A DNA stretch of 64,000 bases, from positions 1 through 64,000 of the forward strand of contig JAIQDT010003796.1 in the NCBI GenBank assembly GCA_021521415.1. Direction: 5' to 3'. This DNA comes from Bidens hawaiensis. Taxonomy: Eukaryota; Streptophyta; Magnoliopsida; Asterales; Asteraceae. The translations under genes and the position numbers were made by a program. Shown here one piece after another: positions 24,539-34,660 of the stretch. A model generated the notes under the pieces. It was not told where the DNA came from, searched no databases, and saw only the letters and a program-made list of their open reading frames with translations. Every line of letters starts with the position of its first letter. The first letter of the stretch is position 1.

Positions 24539-27513
24539 ATGTCTTCTCACGATGCTGATGACCAGAAGACTGCTGGTGAATGCCAGTGTTCTCTTCCTGC
24601 CGAGCTGTACCAGTATATCGTCAGGAAGCTCATGCTCGAGTCTCTCGAGCCTGAGTTTCCTGAGCCCCACCATACTGTGTACGATGCCCCAAGTGGCAAG
24701 ATCGGGGTTTATGCTGCATTCTTTGTCTATGGGAACCTTAGGTTTCCGTTGACAAAGTTTGTGTACCGTGTCCTAGAGAGGCACGGTGTGCACTTGACAG
24801 AGGTGCACCCCATGGCTATTGCCAAGGTCCGGCACTTTGAGTGGGTGTGCCGGATACTGGGCCTTGAGCCCCTCGTTGACCGCCTGATGACCTTCTATAC
24901 TTGGAGGTGCATCCAAGGGTGGTACACTCTTACAACCCGTATCAAGGGTTTAAAGATTTGTGCCACCGAGCGGAGTCTTCGCTCATGGAGGAGAGAGTTC
25001 TTCTTCATATCCGCTCGAGCCATCCCCATTGCCATGAAGTTCAAGAATGGCCAGCCGCTTCCGAACCTTCCCGCCATCAACTACGAGGAGGCGGAATGGT
25101 TCGCGAAGATATCCCGGGTCCAGTCCCCGGTTTTCCGTTTTCCAGAGTCGGCGATGGTGATGCTGGGGATGAGCCGGGTGTGGAAGGCGGCGAATGCGGA
25201 TAAGGTTCCGATCGTCCTTGAATATGGTTCGAACTCTACCCCTTATGGTATGTCTTGTTTCTTTTTGCTGACTACGATTTTTTCTAACTTTCTTGTTGAT
25301 TTCAGAGGGTAACGATCTTCAATCGCTCCTGAATCCGCGGGAGGAAGATGGTCCTGCGCGGATGGGTACTCGTGCTCTGGACGAGAACGAGTTGCCCATC
25401 TTAGAGCAGACTGCGGGTCGGTTCGTGGAGGTTTACCCGCCAGGCCAAGAGATCCTGAGCCACCGACGGCCAGGTAAGCCTATCTTCTACCCTGATCCTC
25501 TCAATGCTGTGCCTGCTGCTGGAGTTCATGACATTTCTTCTTCTGAGGAATCCGCAGAAGGTCCTCCGCTGGTGCGGAAGAAAAAGGCTGCCGTCGGGAA
25601 AGGCAAGGAGAAGGTGGCCTCTACGGCCGACCCGGTAGTCCTATCTGACTCGGAGTCAGATAATGCAGAGGTGGCGGGGAAGCCCGGTGGTGAAGAGACC
25701 ACCGTTCCGGAGGCTGCAGGTGTTACCTCCGGGGAGGCAGCGACGACGACGGTTACCGGTGTTAAGAGGCCGGCTCCATCGGGTTCGCCCCCGCTCGTCC
25801 GTGCGTTCAAGCTCAAGAGACCCCGTAAGTACCCCCATAATTCTTGTCTAGATTTGTTTCGAATAAATTTTTCTAACACTTTTGCTCGTGCAGGTGCGGA
25901 TGTTGACGCATTCCAGGGTGGAGTTGGAGTAAGTATTCCCCCGCCAATGACGGTAGGCTCGGTCAGCCTTCCCGAGGCGTCGACCCAAGCGTCTACGCTT
26001 GCTTCCGCTGGTTCCAGCCTTCCTGAGGCTGTTCCAGCTGCGAAGGTGTCTCCGCCGGCCGTGAGTGCAGTTTTTACAGCATCTTTCACGGAGCCGGCGG
26101 TTACTGTTGCTGAGCAGTCGGCGCCAACAATGGCTACCACGGCGGCTGCCACTATACCTGCGCCAACGGCACCGACGGCCGGACCATCAGGTACGCGCCG
26201 GGCTTCCCGCCGATCTATGCCACCTTCCCGTCTGCCTGACCTGTTGGATGGATTTCCTTTAGGTTCAGGTGATGGGTTTGGCGGCTATCGGCCTGTTATT
26301 GACCCTACAGGTACGTAGGGTTCTTTTTTCTTTGTATATTTTTGTCATCTTTTCCTAACTGCCTTTGTTTCTTTTGCAGTGTCGGATTCCAATGAAGTGT
26401 ATGTTCCAAGATGGAACATACGCCGAGGAACAACCCTTCGCACCCCTGTGGAGTGCGTGGACTGGGCTCGCCACGCTGCTCCTCATGGTGCGTTGGGGGA
26501 AGCCATGGCTAGCTACCAAGAGGGTAGGCTAACCAATGAGCTTCGGGTTCTCCAGGCCCGAACGCAGCCCCGCGTCGAGCTGCTTTGTCGTGAAAACGAC
26601 AAGTTAAAAGCAGCTCGCGCCAAAGATGTATCTGAAGCGCGGGCTCTTCGGGAGGAGAACCGGCAGTTGGCCGCTGCCGCAGCCGAGAAGGAGAAGGCAT
26701 TCAAGGCCCTTGAGGTTGAAGTCCAGGCGCGACTCGAGGCCCGCTCCAAGGCTGCCCAAGCTGTGAATGAACAGCTTCGGCTGGCTAAGGAGACTGCGCG
26801 AAACTCAACTGAGAGGGCTGCCAAGGCTGAAGCTGTTGCTGAGCCGCTTCGCGAAGAGAATGAGCAGCTTAAATGCAAATTAAAAGCTCTTCAACATGCT
26901 CATGACGCCTTGGCAATGGAAGATGCCAAGAAGCTGCAAGAGATCCTTGACCAGAGGGGGGTGCTTGACCGCACTGAGAGGAAACTTCAAAGCGTCGAAG
27001 AAGCTGCCGCCAAGGAAATTCAACTTGCCAACCTTGATAAAAGCGGAGCCGAACGTGCTTACAAAGAAAGTCAAGCTACCCTCCAATGGCTGCTTCGAGA
27101 AGCGTTGCCTCAGGTATCCTCTTTTTCTTTACGCTTTCTGCTCGTAATTAGAAAATGTTCTAACTTTAATTCTTTTGTAGGTTGTGCGTCAGGTCCTTTC
27201 AGAGACCTCTTATGACGATGCGATGAGTGCAGCCCTCAACGCTTCTCATGAGGATGGGCAGAAGACTGGCTTCCTGCTTGGTCTAGGGTTTGCTGAGAGA
27301 GGCTTTCCGCCCTCCAACTTCCCTTTATTCAATGTTAACACTGAAGCTGCTTATGACCAAGCTGTGAACCAGTACGCTGCCTTCCCGCATCCAGTGGTGG
27401 AGAAGGTGAATGAAGCTGCTGCTGCTGATGATGGGCTAAACATCCTTAAGGCTTTCCTTGGGCAGTCGCGCTCTGATGGTGCTGGCCCAAGCGGAGGTGG
27501 CCCTGAAGCCTGA
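24539..27513 (+). CDS. antisense five-exon gene of the Tat element: putative gypsy-type transposase-domain protein, 903 aa
   Basis: Exons 24539-25247, 25306-25824, 25894-26310, 26380-27113 and 27181-27513 join to 2712 bases (904 codons) in one frame. All four introns (58-69 bp) are GT-AG, and each has CTAAC 17-21 bases before its acceptor. The start CCACCATGTC fits the plant start context. Residues ~55-235 carry the PF04195-like domain (FPLTKFVYRVLERHGV, HPMAIAKVRHFEWVC). Next come an acidic Ser/Glu stretch with a basic KLKRPRK (possible nuclear signal), an Ala/Pro/Ser-rich linker, a YVPRWNIRRGTTL segment, a long Ala/Glu/Lys coiled coil (~530-760) and a C-terminal globular part (VVRQVLSETSYDDA). 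No catalytic motif is visible, so the function is unknown. Because it is antisense to the genomic RNA, its introns are not spliced during retrotransposition. The exon joins are inferred from sequence, not from RNA. Confidence 0.85.
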
Positions 27514-28348
27514 TCCTGAAGATCCCTTCCCGCTGCTAGGATAGACTTAGCTTTGTATAGATTTCTTTTAGGCGGGTAGTTACCCAGCCATTCTTGTAAT
27601 TGATTGTGAAATATTAATCTCTTTGCGTATAAGATTGTTATTTCCTTCCTTGGGTTCCTTGCTTTATAAACTTATGACTTGCATACTTAGTTTGATTTAG
27701 CAATTTTCCAAGTGTTTAGAATAAGAACCTTTGAACGTGGTTGATGATGGGTTAAAGTTTCGCCTCCTCCTTCGTGATTGTGCGGGTAAAACCGTCACTT
27801 GCACTTGGTAGGATGGCTAATCTTTACCCTCTATCTGACCTGCGTGTAGGTTTCCTTTTCGAAATTTCTAAGGCATTAAGTTAAACCTTTGAACGTGGTT
27901 GATAATGGACTAAAGTTTTCGCTTCCTCTTTCGTGATTGTGCGGGTGTAACCGTCACTTGCACTTAGTAGGATGGCTTTAACTTTAGACCTATATCTGAC
28001 CTGCGTGTAGGTTTTTCTTCTCCTTTTTTAAGTGTTCATAAGTTAACCTTTTAACGTGGTAGATGGTAAGTTAAGTTTGGCTTCCTTGTTCGTGATTGTG
28101 CGGGTAAGACCGTCACTTGCACTTACAAGGATGGCTAAACTTTACCTTCATCTGACCTGCGTGTAGGTTTTCCTTAGAACTTTTTAACATTTTGGCGTTG
28201 TGTTTATGCGGGTATTGCCGCCTTCCACACGCAACTACTTCTTCCCGTAAGGGAAGTTCATAGGTTACAAGCTATCAATACATCATGAAAGGAGAATCAT
28301 TTCCATTAGAAGTGGCTCTAGGCCTTTTCTTTACAAGTTGGAATTGAT
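27514..28348. other. spacer between convergent antisense gene and gag-pol
   Basis: Non-coding stretch where both genes must end their transcripts. It contains the 160-bp tandem repeat listed next and an AT-rich run after 27540 that may hold polyadenylation signals of the antisense gene. Confidence 0.6.
27727..28190 (+). repeat. three tandem copies of a ~160-bp unit
   Basis: The anchor TAACGTGG or GAACGTGG recurs at 27733, 27891 and 28052. Each unit also has TTCGTGATTGTGCGGGT, CCGTCACTTGCACTT and CTGACCTGCGTGTAGGTTT. It sits midway between two convergent stop codons. A role in ending transcription is only an inference. Confidence 0.9.
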
Positions 28349-31300
28349 CTACATATAACATTTGCGTAATTGAGCTCCATTCCATGTTCTAGGGATGGGA
28401 GTGCCATCGAGCCTTTCGAGCCGGTACGCGCCCTTTCCCAGAACTTCTTTGATAATGTATGGCCCTTCCCAAATCGGGGCCAACTTTCCTGGGCGTTGTT
28501 GGTTCGAAGCCTCGTTGTTACGCAGTATGTAGTCTCCTTCCTTGAAGTTGCAGAGTTTTACCCGCGTGTTGTAGTACTTTTGCATTTGTCGTTTGTAGTT
28601 TTCTTCACGCACGGCGGCTAAGTCTCTGCGCTCTTCGGTTAGCATAAGGTCTAACCGTCTTTCCGCATCATTGTCTTCTGGTTGGATTAAGACCCTTGGT
28701 GAGGGTAAACCGATTTCGACTGGGATCATGGCTTCAGTGCCATAAGTGAGACTGAACGGGGTTTCTCCCGTACTGGTCTTCTTCAGCGTTCTGTTTGCCC
28801 AAAGGACGTGCGGAAGCTCGTCCACCCAGCCGGATCTGTGTTCCAAGAGTCTTTTCTTGATGCCTTCGACGATGCTCTTGTTTGCTCTTTCTACCTCACC
28901 GTTACCTTGCGGGTGTGCCACTGAGGTAAAGGTGTGGGTGATTTGAAGTTCTTTCAGCCACTGCTGTAGCTTCTTGTCAGCAAAGTTGGTGCCATTGTCG
29001 CTTACCAAATTCTGTGGAAGTCCAAAACGACAAATAATAAATTCCCAAATAAATTTTTTGATATGCTTTGCAGTTGTTTGGGCTAAAGGTTTCGCTTCTA
29101 TCCATTTGGTGAAGTAGTCAATGGCTACCACTAGGAACTGAACATTCCCAGCTGCTGTTGGAAATGGGCCTGTCACGTCAATGGCCCACTTCTGAAATGG
29201 CCACGAGGAAGTGACAGGAACAAGTTCATTTTTCGGGCGATGCGTGTTGGGTGCGTAAAGCTGACAAGATCTGCATTTTCTGATGTATGCCAACGCGTCC
29301 ATATGCATACCCGGCCAGAAGTATCCCGCGTTGTTTAGCTTGGCTACCACAGCGCGGGGGCCTGCGTGTACTCCACAGATGCCTTCGTGAACCTCCCTTA
29401 GGAGGTAGTCAGCATCTTGGTTGTCTACGCATCTTAACAATGGGCCAAGAAAGTTACGTCTGTAAAGGGTGTCATTGACCAGCTGATAATTCAGTGCTTT
29501 ACAGCGTAGTTTTCTTGCCTGTGACTTCGACTCTGGTAACGTTCCTGCTTCAAGGTATTTTATTATTGAGGTCATCCATGTTTCTGTACCGGTTTGGATG
29601 ACACAAATTTCCTTGTGCGGGACTGATGGTGTTTCGAGGAGTTCCACGCGGATGTCCTTTCCCAAGTGGGTGAAGGCCAGTGATGCAAGCTTACTTAACG
29701 CATCCGCAGATTTGTTTTCGCTGCGCTTGACATGTATCACTTTACAATCATTAAAATCGCGCATGATGGCTTTGGCCTGGGCGAGGTACAGGGCCATTGT
29801 GTCATTCACAGCCGTGTACGTCCCGTTTATTTGGTTTGCCACTAGCATGGAATCTACATGGGCTTCCAAATTTTTTACACCCATTTTACGCGCAATCCTC
29901 AATCCGGCCAGGAATGCTTCATATTCAGCTTCGTTATTCGTACTTGGGAAATCCAGCCGAATAGCATAAGTATATTCCTGGCCTGCTGGGTTTGTTAATT
30001 TTAACCCTGCGCCTGAACCCTCGTTACTAGCTGCTCCATCAGTGTAGAGTCGCCAGACCTCATCGATTTCGTGTGCTGGGGAGGGTTGAACCTCCTCCTG
30101 GCACTCTTTCTCCCGCGCAGCGGGGACTTCTGCAATAAAATCAGCCAGGACCTGGCCTTTAATGGCTGGTCTCGGCTTGTATTGAATCGCATATTCTCCC
30201 AATTCAATTGCCCATTTGGCTAGGCGTCCCGATAACTCGGGTTTGCCTAGAACATTTGAGAGTTTGAAGTTGGTGAGAATAGTGATTGGGTGACCCTGGA
30301 AGTATCGTCTCAACCTGCGTGAAGCGTGTATAAGTGCCAAGACCAGTTTTTCCAGGGTGGAGTACCGGGTTTCCGCGTCTGCCAGCACGCGGCTAACATA
30401 ATAGATTGGCATCTGGATGCCTTTTCGTTCTACAAGCAGGACTGCCCCGGTTGCTCTATCTGTTGCGGAGAGGTATAGGATTAACTCCTCTCCCGCTTGT
30501 GGTGCTGTGAGTGTTGGGAGTTCGATCAGGCGTGATCGAATCTCCTGGAAAGCTGCTTCCGCTTCTGGTGTCCAGCGGAAGTGCGTTTTCTTTAAACAAT
30601 TTCTTAGTGTTGACACAAATGGGAACGACCTATCCGCATGGTTTGCCAAAAAGCGGTTAAGCGCGACTAGTCGTCCGTTCAGTGTTTGAGCCTGTTTTAT
30701 GGTGGTAGGTGATTCCATTTTGACAATGGCTTCGACTTTTTCAGGGTTCGCTCTGAAGCCATCTTTAGTAATAATGACTCCCAAGAACTTCCCTTCTTCC
30801 ACCCCAAATGAACACTTGCTCGGGTTGAGCTTCATGTTTATCTTTCTGAGCGTGTTGAAAGTTTCCTCAATGTCTTTCAACATCGCCTCTGGCTCGGGGC
30901 TTTTGATGACCAAATCATCCATATAGACTTGGTACGTGGACCCGGCGTTCTTAAGTCCGAATGGCATCATTTTATAACAAAATGTGCCATCGGGCGTCCG
31001 AAAGGCGGTTTTGTCCTGGTCATCTACAGCCATGTGGATTTGATGGTACCCCTTATACGCATCCAAGAAGCATTTAAGGCGAAATGGTGCCACCGAATCC
31101 ACCTTGAGATCAATTTCTGGTAACGGATAACAATCTTTGGGGCATGCTTTGTTCAAATCTTTGAAATCTATGCACATGCGCCATTGTTTGTTATTCTTCG
31201 GTACCATTACGGGATTTGCAACCCACGTTTGATATTTGCTAACGCGCACGATGCCCGCATCAAGGAGTTCCTTGACTTGGGTTCTGCACGCGTTGGTTTG

Positions 31301-33667
31301 CTCGGGCCCCATTACTCTGCGCTTTTGTACGATCGGCGTAACGGCCGGATCGCATTTGAGCTTATGCTCTGCCTTACTCCGGGGTACACCAGTCATGTCG
31401 GCTGGTGTCCACGCGAAGATGTCTGCGTTTCGCTGCAGTAAGCGCTTGAGTAAGGTGCGTGTTGGATCAACAATTGTCGGGCCAATGGTAACGGCCTGAT
31501 CAGGATATTTCCCATTGAATGCCCACTGTTCAGGTTCAGTGATGGTTTGTTTGGCCATCTTCGGTTTGGGTTTAGAAGAGACAGATGCGATGCATACCTG
31601 GGGAATGCCCGTGATCATCGCTACGCCGTCAGTTGTTGGCCATCCCATCATGCCGTGGACTGAGGATACCACGGCGTTGAATCTTGCCATCCCGTCTCTC
31701 CCGAATAGGATGTCATACGTATGATGTGGTTTTTTCATTACAACAAAATCCACATCCTCCGTGCGTGAATAATTCCCATCGGTGAGAGTGACGGGGAAAG
31801 ATAGGATGCCCAAGGGAGTGTTCATGCTGCCGTCAAACCCCTCCATTGAAGCGTAGACCGTCTCCAGGCGTTCCTTGTCTTCATCGTCGAGCTTGTCGAA
31901 GAACTGCCTGTACATCACTGTCGACGATGCGCCATTGTCAACGAGTGTGCGGGAGGTGATGTAGTGCCCCAGCTGGCTTTTAATGACAATGGGGCCTTCT
32001 TTGTTTGGGCCTCCCGGCACTCGCGGGAAGCGCACTTCTGCTTCCTTCCATGCGCATGGCTCGGTCATCGGTCTCTTTCTTCCTCTGACCTTACCATGGA
32101 CCATGTTGATGCTGATGTCGACGGGCTTTCGTCCGTTACCCCTGTACCTGTTGTCGTTTCTTCCCCCTTTCTTGATAGATGCCACGAGGTGTTGCAACCT
32201 CCCATCCTTGACGAATGTCTCGACGATGTCCCTCAAGGATGTGCACTCCTCAGTGCTGTGGCCCTTTGTCCCATGGAAGTCACAAGACTTGCTTTGATCC
32301 GCATTGGGTTTCTGTCGGATCGCTGGGGCTTTTGGCCATGGCAGTTTTTCCGTGGCAAATATCTCCGTGACGCTCTTGGTGAGTGGCGTCCAACGGTTCT
32401 TCCGGTTGGAAGGGTGCGTGTTGTCCCTTCCGCCAACCAGAGGGCGAGAGCTTGAGGGGGTGTCAAAGTTAATCCTTGACTGCCAAATACCTTGCCGCCT
32501 CTTTTTGTTTAGCCGGGCGGCTCTCACATTGTTCTCCCTTGTCCTCTGTGTGTAGAGGTTTGTATTCTGGGGGAGATCTCTTCCCAGCTGTTTCTCCGTT
32601 TCGGCAAAGCGCTTGGCTGCCGTCATTATGGCATCCCATGTGGATGGCATGCCGTCTTTACCCGTCAAAGTGCGGATAAGTTCTGGGTACTCAGCGCCCT
32701 GAATGAAAGCGGCGCGAACGAGGTCTTCGCTGACGTTGCCCAGACTCAGCTTCTTGGAGTTGAAGCGGGTGATGAAGTCCAGTAAGGATTCATCCTCTTC
32801 TCTCACACAGTTGAGGATCGTCCACTGCTCCTCAGTGTGCTTCCTCTGTTGACTAAACTGTTGACTGAACTTGTTCTGGAAGTCTGCCCAGTCATAAATG
32901 TGGTGGACCGGTAAACGGTCAAACCATGCTCTGGCTGCTCCTACCAGAGTCATCTGGAACATGTAGCACCACGTGGGCTCCGTCCAGTTACTGACGGTTG
33001 CCCCCGCAATGAACCTGTTCAGATGGTCATCTGGGTCGGATAGACCATCGTATGTGCCAATGTTGGACATTTGTTTGGCACTCCTCGGGGCGATTGCTTC
33101 TGCAATGTCCCTAGCAAATTTTGACCTTCCTGCGTTTGTGGCAGTAGGTCTAAAGGCCTTGGAGAAGTCACGCGAGCTTTTCTCCGTGACTGGTTGGAAT
33201 GCTTCCCCAAAATTCCTTTTTGGCTGGGGGTCCGTTTCCTTACGCTTCCCTTTCGCCTTATGGCGAGGGTTCGCGTCGGTGTCGGAGTCTTCCCTCTCGT
33301 CGTCTGAGTACTCGCACTCACTACTCATGTTGAGGTGCTGGCGAGTACTACCGAATTCCTCAGCTTGTTGGACTGAACGCAAGCGTTCTTCCAACTCAGC
33401 CTGAAATTCTCTTTGACGTGCCTCGGCCCATGCCTTCACTTGATCAAGTGTTTGGCGAGGGGCTCGAGTTCGTTTTTCCAGCTGGGCATCAGTGAATCCC
33501 AGTGGAATATTTACTCCACTTGCCCCTACATGAGTGACTGGGGTAGTGTTCGTAAAATGTACTTCACTTCCCCCAGCTTGGGTGGCTGGGGTAGTGTTTG
33601 TAAACATTGTGTTGCCGGTGTTTACCCCAGTGGCTGGGGTTGTGGTTACCGGAGTTTCTCTAGTCAT
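28349..33667 (-). CDS. Tat-type gypsy gag-pol polyprotein, 1772 aa, with a deletion in reverse transcriptase
   Basis: One uninterrupted frame. Gag core at ~200-320 (DPDDHLNRF, WCYMFQMTLVGAARAWFD). A CHHC finger near 460 (CDFHGTKGHSTEEC). Protease near 577 with DNGAS, a form common in this lineage. RT ~780-960 with MPFGLKNAG and YMDD. RNase H ~1070-1180. A second RNase H from ~1207 (YTDGAAS, NNEAEYEAF), typical of Tat. Integrase with HHCC near 1425 and D, D, E near 1495, 1560 and 1590 (DVTGPFP, SDNGTNF, GEVERAN). Between AGSTYQ and VYMDDL (about 30928-30932) the segment of ~19 residues normally present is missing, cleanly in frame. This removes conserved RT structure just ahead of the catalytic motif, so RT is probably inactive. 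Everything else looks intact. Confidence 0.93.
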   Translation of the reverse strand: MTRETPVTTTPATGVNTGNTMFTNTTPATQAGGSEVHFTNTTPVTHVGASGVNIPLGFTDAQLEKRTRAPRQTLDQVKAWAEARQREFQAELEERLRSVQQAEEFGSTRQHLNMSSECEYSDDEREDSDTDANPRHKAKGKRKETDPQPKRNFGEAFQPVTEKSSRDFSKAFRPTATNAGRSKFARDIAEAIAPRSAKQMSNIGTYDGLSDPDDHLNRFIAGATVSNWTEPTWCYMFQMTLVGAARAWFDRLPVHHIYDWADFQNKFSQQFSQQRKHTEEQWTILNCVREEDESLLDFITRFNSKKLSLGNVSEDLVRAAFIQGAEYPELIRTLTGKDGMPSTWDAIMTAAKRFAETEKQLGRDLPQNTNLYTQRTRENNVRAARLNKKRRQGIWQSRINFDTPSSSRPLVGGRDNTHPSNRKNRWTPLTKSVTEIFATEKLPWPKAPAIRQKPNADQSKSCDFHGTKGHSTEECTSLRDIVETFVKDGRLQHLVASIKKGGRNDNRYRGNGRKPVDISINMVHGKVRGRKRPMTEPCAWKEAEVRFPRVPGGPNKEGPIVIKSQLGHYITSRTLVDNGASSTVMYRQFFDKLDDEDKERLETVYASMEGFDGSMNTPLGILSFPVTLTDGNYSRTEDVDFVVMKKPHHTYDILFGRDGMARFNAVVSSVHGMMGWPTTDGVAMITGIPQVCIASVSSKPKPKMAKQTITEPEQWAFNGKYPDQAVTIGPTIVDPTRTLLKRLLQRNADIFAWTPADMTGVPRSKAEHKLKCDPAVTPIVQKRRVMGPEQTNACRTQVKELLDAGIVRVSKYQTWVANPVMVPKNNKQWRMCIDFKDLNKACPKDCYPLPEIDLKVDSVAPFRLKCFLDAYKGYHQIHMAVDDQDKTAFRTPDGTFCYKMMPFGLKNAGSTYQVYMDDLVIKSPEPEAMLKDIEETFNTLRKINMKLNPSKCSFGVEEGKFLGVIITKDGFRANPEKVEAIVKMESPTTIKQAQTLNGRLVALNRFLANHADRSFPFVSTLRNCLKKTHFRWTPEAEAAFQEIRSRLIELPTLTAPQAGEELILYLSATDRATGAVLLVERKGIQMPIYYVSRVLADAETRYSTLEKLVLALIHASRRLRRYFQGHPITILTNFKLSNVLGKPELSGRLAKWAIELGEYAIQYKPRPAIKGQVLADFIAEVPAAREKECQEEVQPSPAHEIDEVWRLYTDGAASNEGSGAGLKLTNPAGQEYTYAIRLDFPSTNNEAEYEAFLAGLRIARKMGVKNLEAHVDSMLVANQINGTYTAVNDTMALYLAQAKAIMRDFNDCKVIHVKRSENKSADALSKLASLAFTHLGKDIRVELLETPSVPHKEICVIQTGTETWMTSIIKYLEAGTLPESKSQARKLRCKALNYQLVNDTLYRRNFLGPLLRCVDNQDADYLLREVHEGICGVHAGPRAVVAKLNNAGYFWPGMHMDALAYIRKCRSCQLYAPNTHRPKNELVPVTSSWPFQKWAIDVTGPFPTAAGNVQFLVVAIDYFTKWIEAKPLAQTTAKHIKKFIWEFIICRFGLPQNLVSDNGTNFADKKLQQWLKELQITHTFTSVAHPQGNGEVERANKSIVEGIKKRLLEHRSGWVDELPHVLWANRTLKKTSTGETPFSLTYGTEAMIPVEIGLPSPRVLIQPEDNDAERRLDLMLTEERRDLAAVREENYKRQMQKYYNTRVKLCNFKEGDYILRNNEASNQQRPGKLAPIWEGPYIIKEVLGKGAYRLERLDGTPIPRTWNGAQLRKCYM

Positions 33668-33717
33668 CTTGGAAGTTTTGAAAAACTGGAGAAAGATGTA
33701 GTTCTAGCTTTTATGCA

Positions 33718-33730
33718 CGGATGGCGCCAA
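33718..33730 (-). other. primer binding site
   Basis: The minus strand reads TTGGCGCCATCCG directly after the LTR end CTTCA. The TGGCGCC core is the usual form in Tat/Athila-type elements. Which tRNA it pairs with was not determined. Confidence 0.75.
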
Positions 33731-34655
33731 TGAAGAAACACTAAGTGACCCCGGGCAGATTATAGGTAATCTGGGGGCTAAGTAATGTTTCCCACGAAGG
33801 TTAGGTCCAGCAGAGTAAGTTGTACTTCAGGGAACCTGCAAAACAGACACCGTAAGCTCGTCACTGAGAAGGGGGGGTTCCTCCTTGTGACCACCCTCCG
33901 GCGTGAGAATCAGTCTATATTGCTCTTTGAATATAAAAGTATATGAATACTATTAGAGCAGTTATCAAGTAAGTTATACGAGATAGTAGATGATGAAATG
34001 ATAATACCATTTGCTGTCTTTTATAGCCGAAGGTGGGTATCCAAGGGGTTTAGCCGGCCCAACACGCTACCAACTGTAACCTATGCACGTGCCTTGCCTG
34101 TGAGTGGTGGACAGGTAGCGTCTGACATAGAGCAGGCGTGCCGTGCACTCTTCGTCTTCTACCAACTGCAGGCTAGGCACGTGCTCTGGCAGGAGTTGGT
34201 GAGCAGGCGGCGGCTATTGGTCACAGTGCAGTGGCGTGCTGTCTGCCACGCTGCTGTCAGTGAGCTGTCGCATTCTTGGTCAGATCTTTTGTCTTTACCT
34301 CGCCAGGTATCACGCAAAAGATCCTCCATCATACGGACTGGCCCATTTTGGCGGGAGTTTTCCCCCTCCCGCCTTTGCTCATTCTTTCAGGTGACACTGA
34401 ATATTAGTGTTAAGCCTTATGCGTGTAGCTATGCTGTGCGGGTAGCCTTCCCTGATGGCTTGTATCCGCAACTGCGGGAACAGGCGGGTTACTTTACCAT
34501 TGGGAGGCTTTTCCCTGCGTATGCAGCTTGCATACTGCGCGTAGGCTTCTCTGAGCATGGTGGGTCCTGCGGGAGTAGATGGTCTTTGCGCAGACATCCC
34601 TGTTCAAGGTGAGTCATGCGGGACCAACTGAGCCCTGCTGGGACCTACCTCTTCA
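33731..34655 (-). repeat. 5' LTR of the Tat element (right)
   Basis: A 925-bp direct copy of the left LTR with no difference found. TATA box on minus at 34018-34025. TSD GCTGG follows at 34656-34660. Confidence 0.95.
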
Positions 34656-34660
34656 GCTGG
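34656..34660. repeat. target-site duplication GCTGG, right
   Basis: Matches 22464-22468 exactly. Confidence 0.9.

Larger units (their letters stand above)
22469..34655 (-). mobile_element. complete Tat-type Ty3/gypsy retrotransposon, 12,187 bp
   Basis: Bounded by two 925-bp direct LTRs with a 5-bp duplication GCTGG outside. The PBS (TTGGCGCCATCCG on minus, 33718-33730) lies next to the right LTR and the PPT (GGGGGGACT on minus, 23394-23402) next to the left LTR, so transcription of gag-pol runs right to left. Contents in that direction are a 63-bp leader, gag-pol 33667-28349, a spacer with a 160-bp tandem repeat, an antisense five-exon gene (plus strand, 24539-27513), a region with a ~98-bp tandem repeat, and the PPT. 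I found no difference between the LTRs where I compared them, including identical 204-codon open frames, so the insertion is recent. Confidence 0.95.

Noticed and set aside
25526..26152. 208-codon minus-strand frame opposite the antisense gene
   Set aside because: It is a shadow of exons 2-3 on the other strand, low-complexity Ala/Ser/Val, and crosses a predicted intron.
31964..32455. 163-codon plus-strand frame within gag-pol
   Set aside because: Shadow frame opposite a well-supported polyprotein. No motif.
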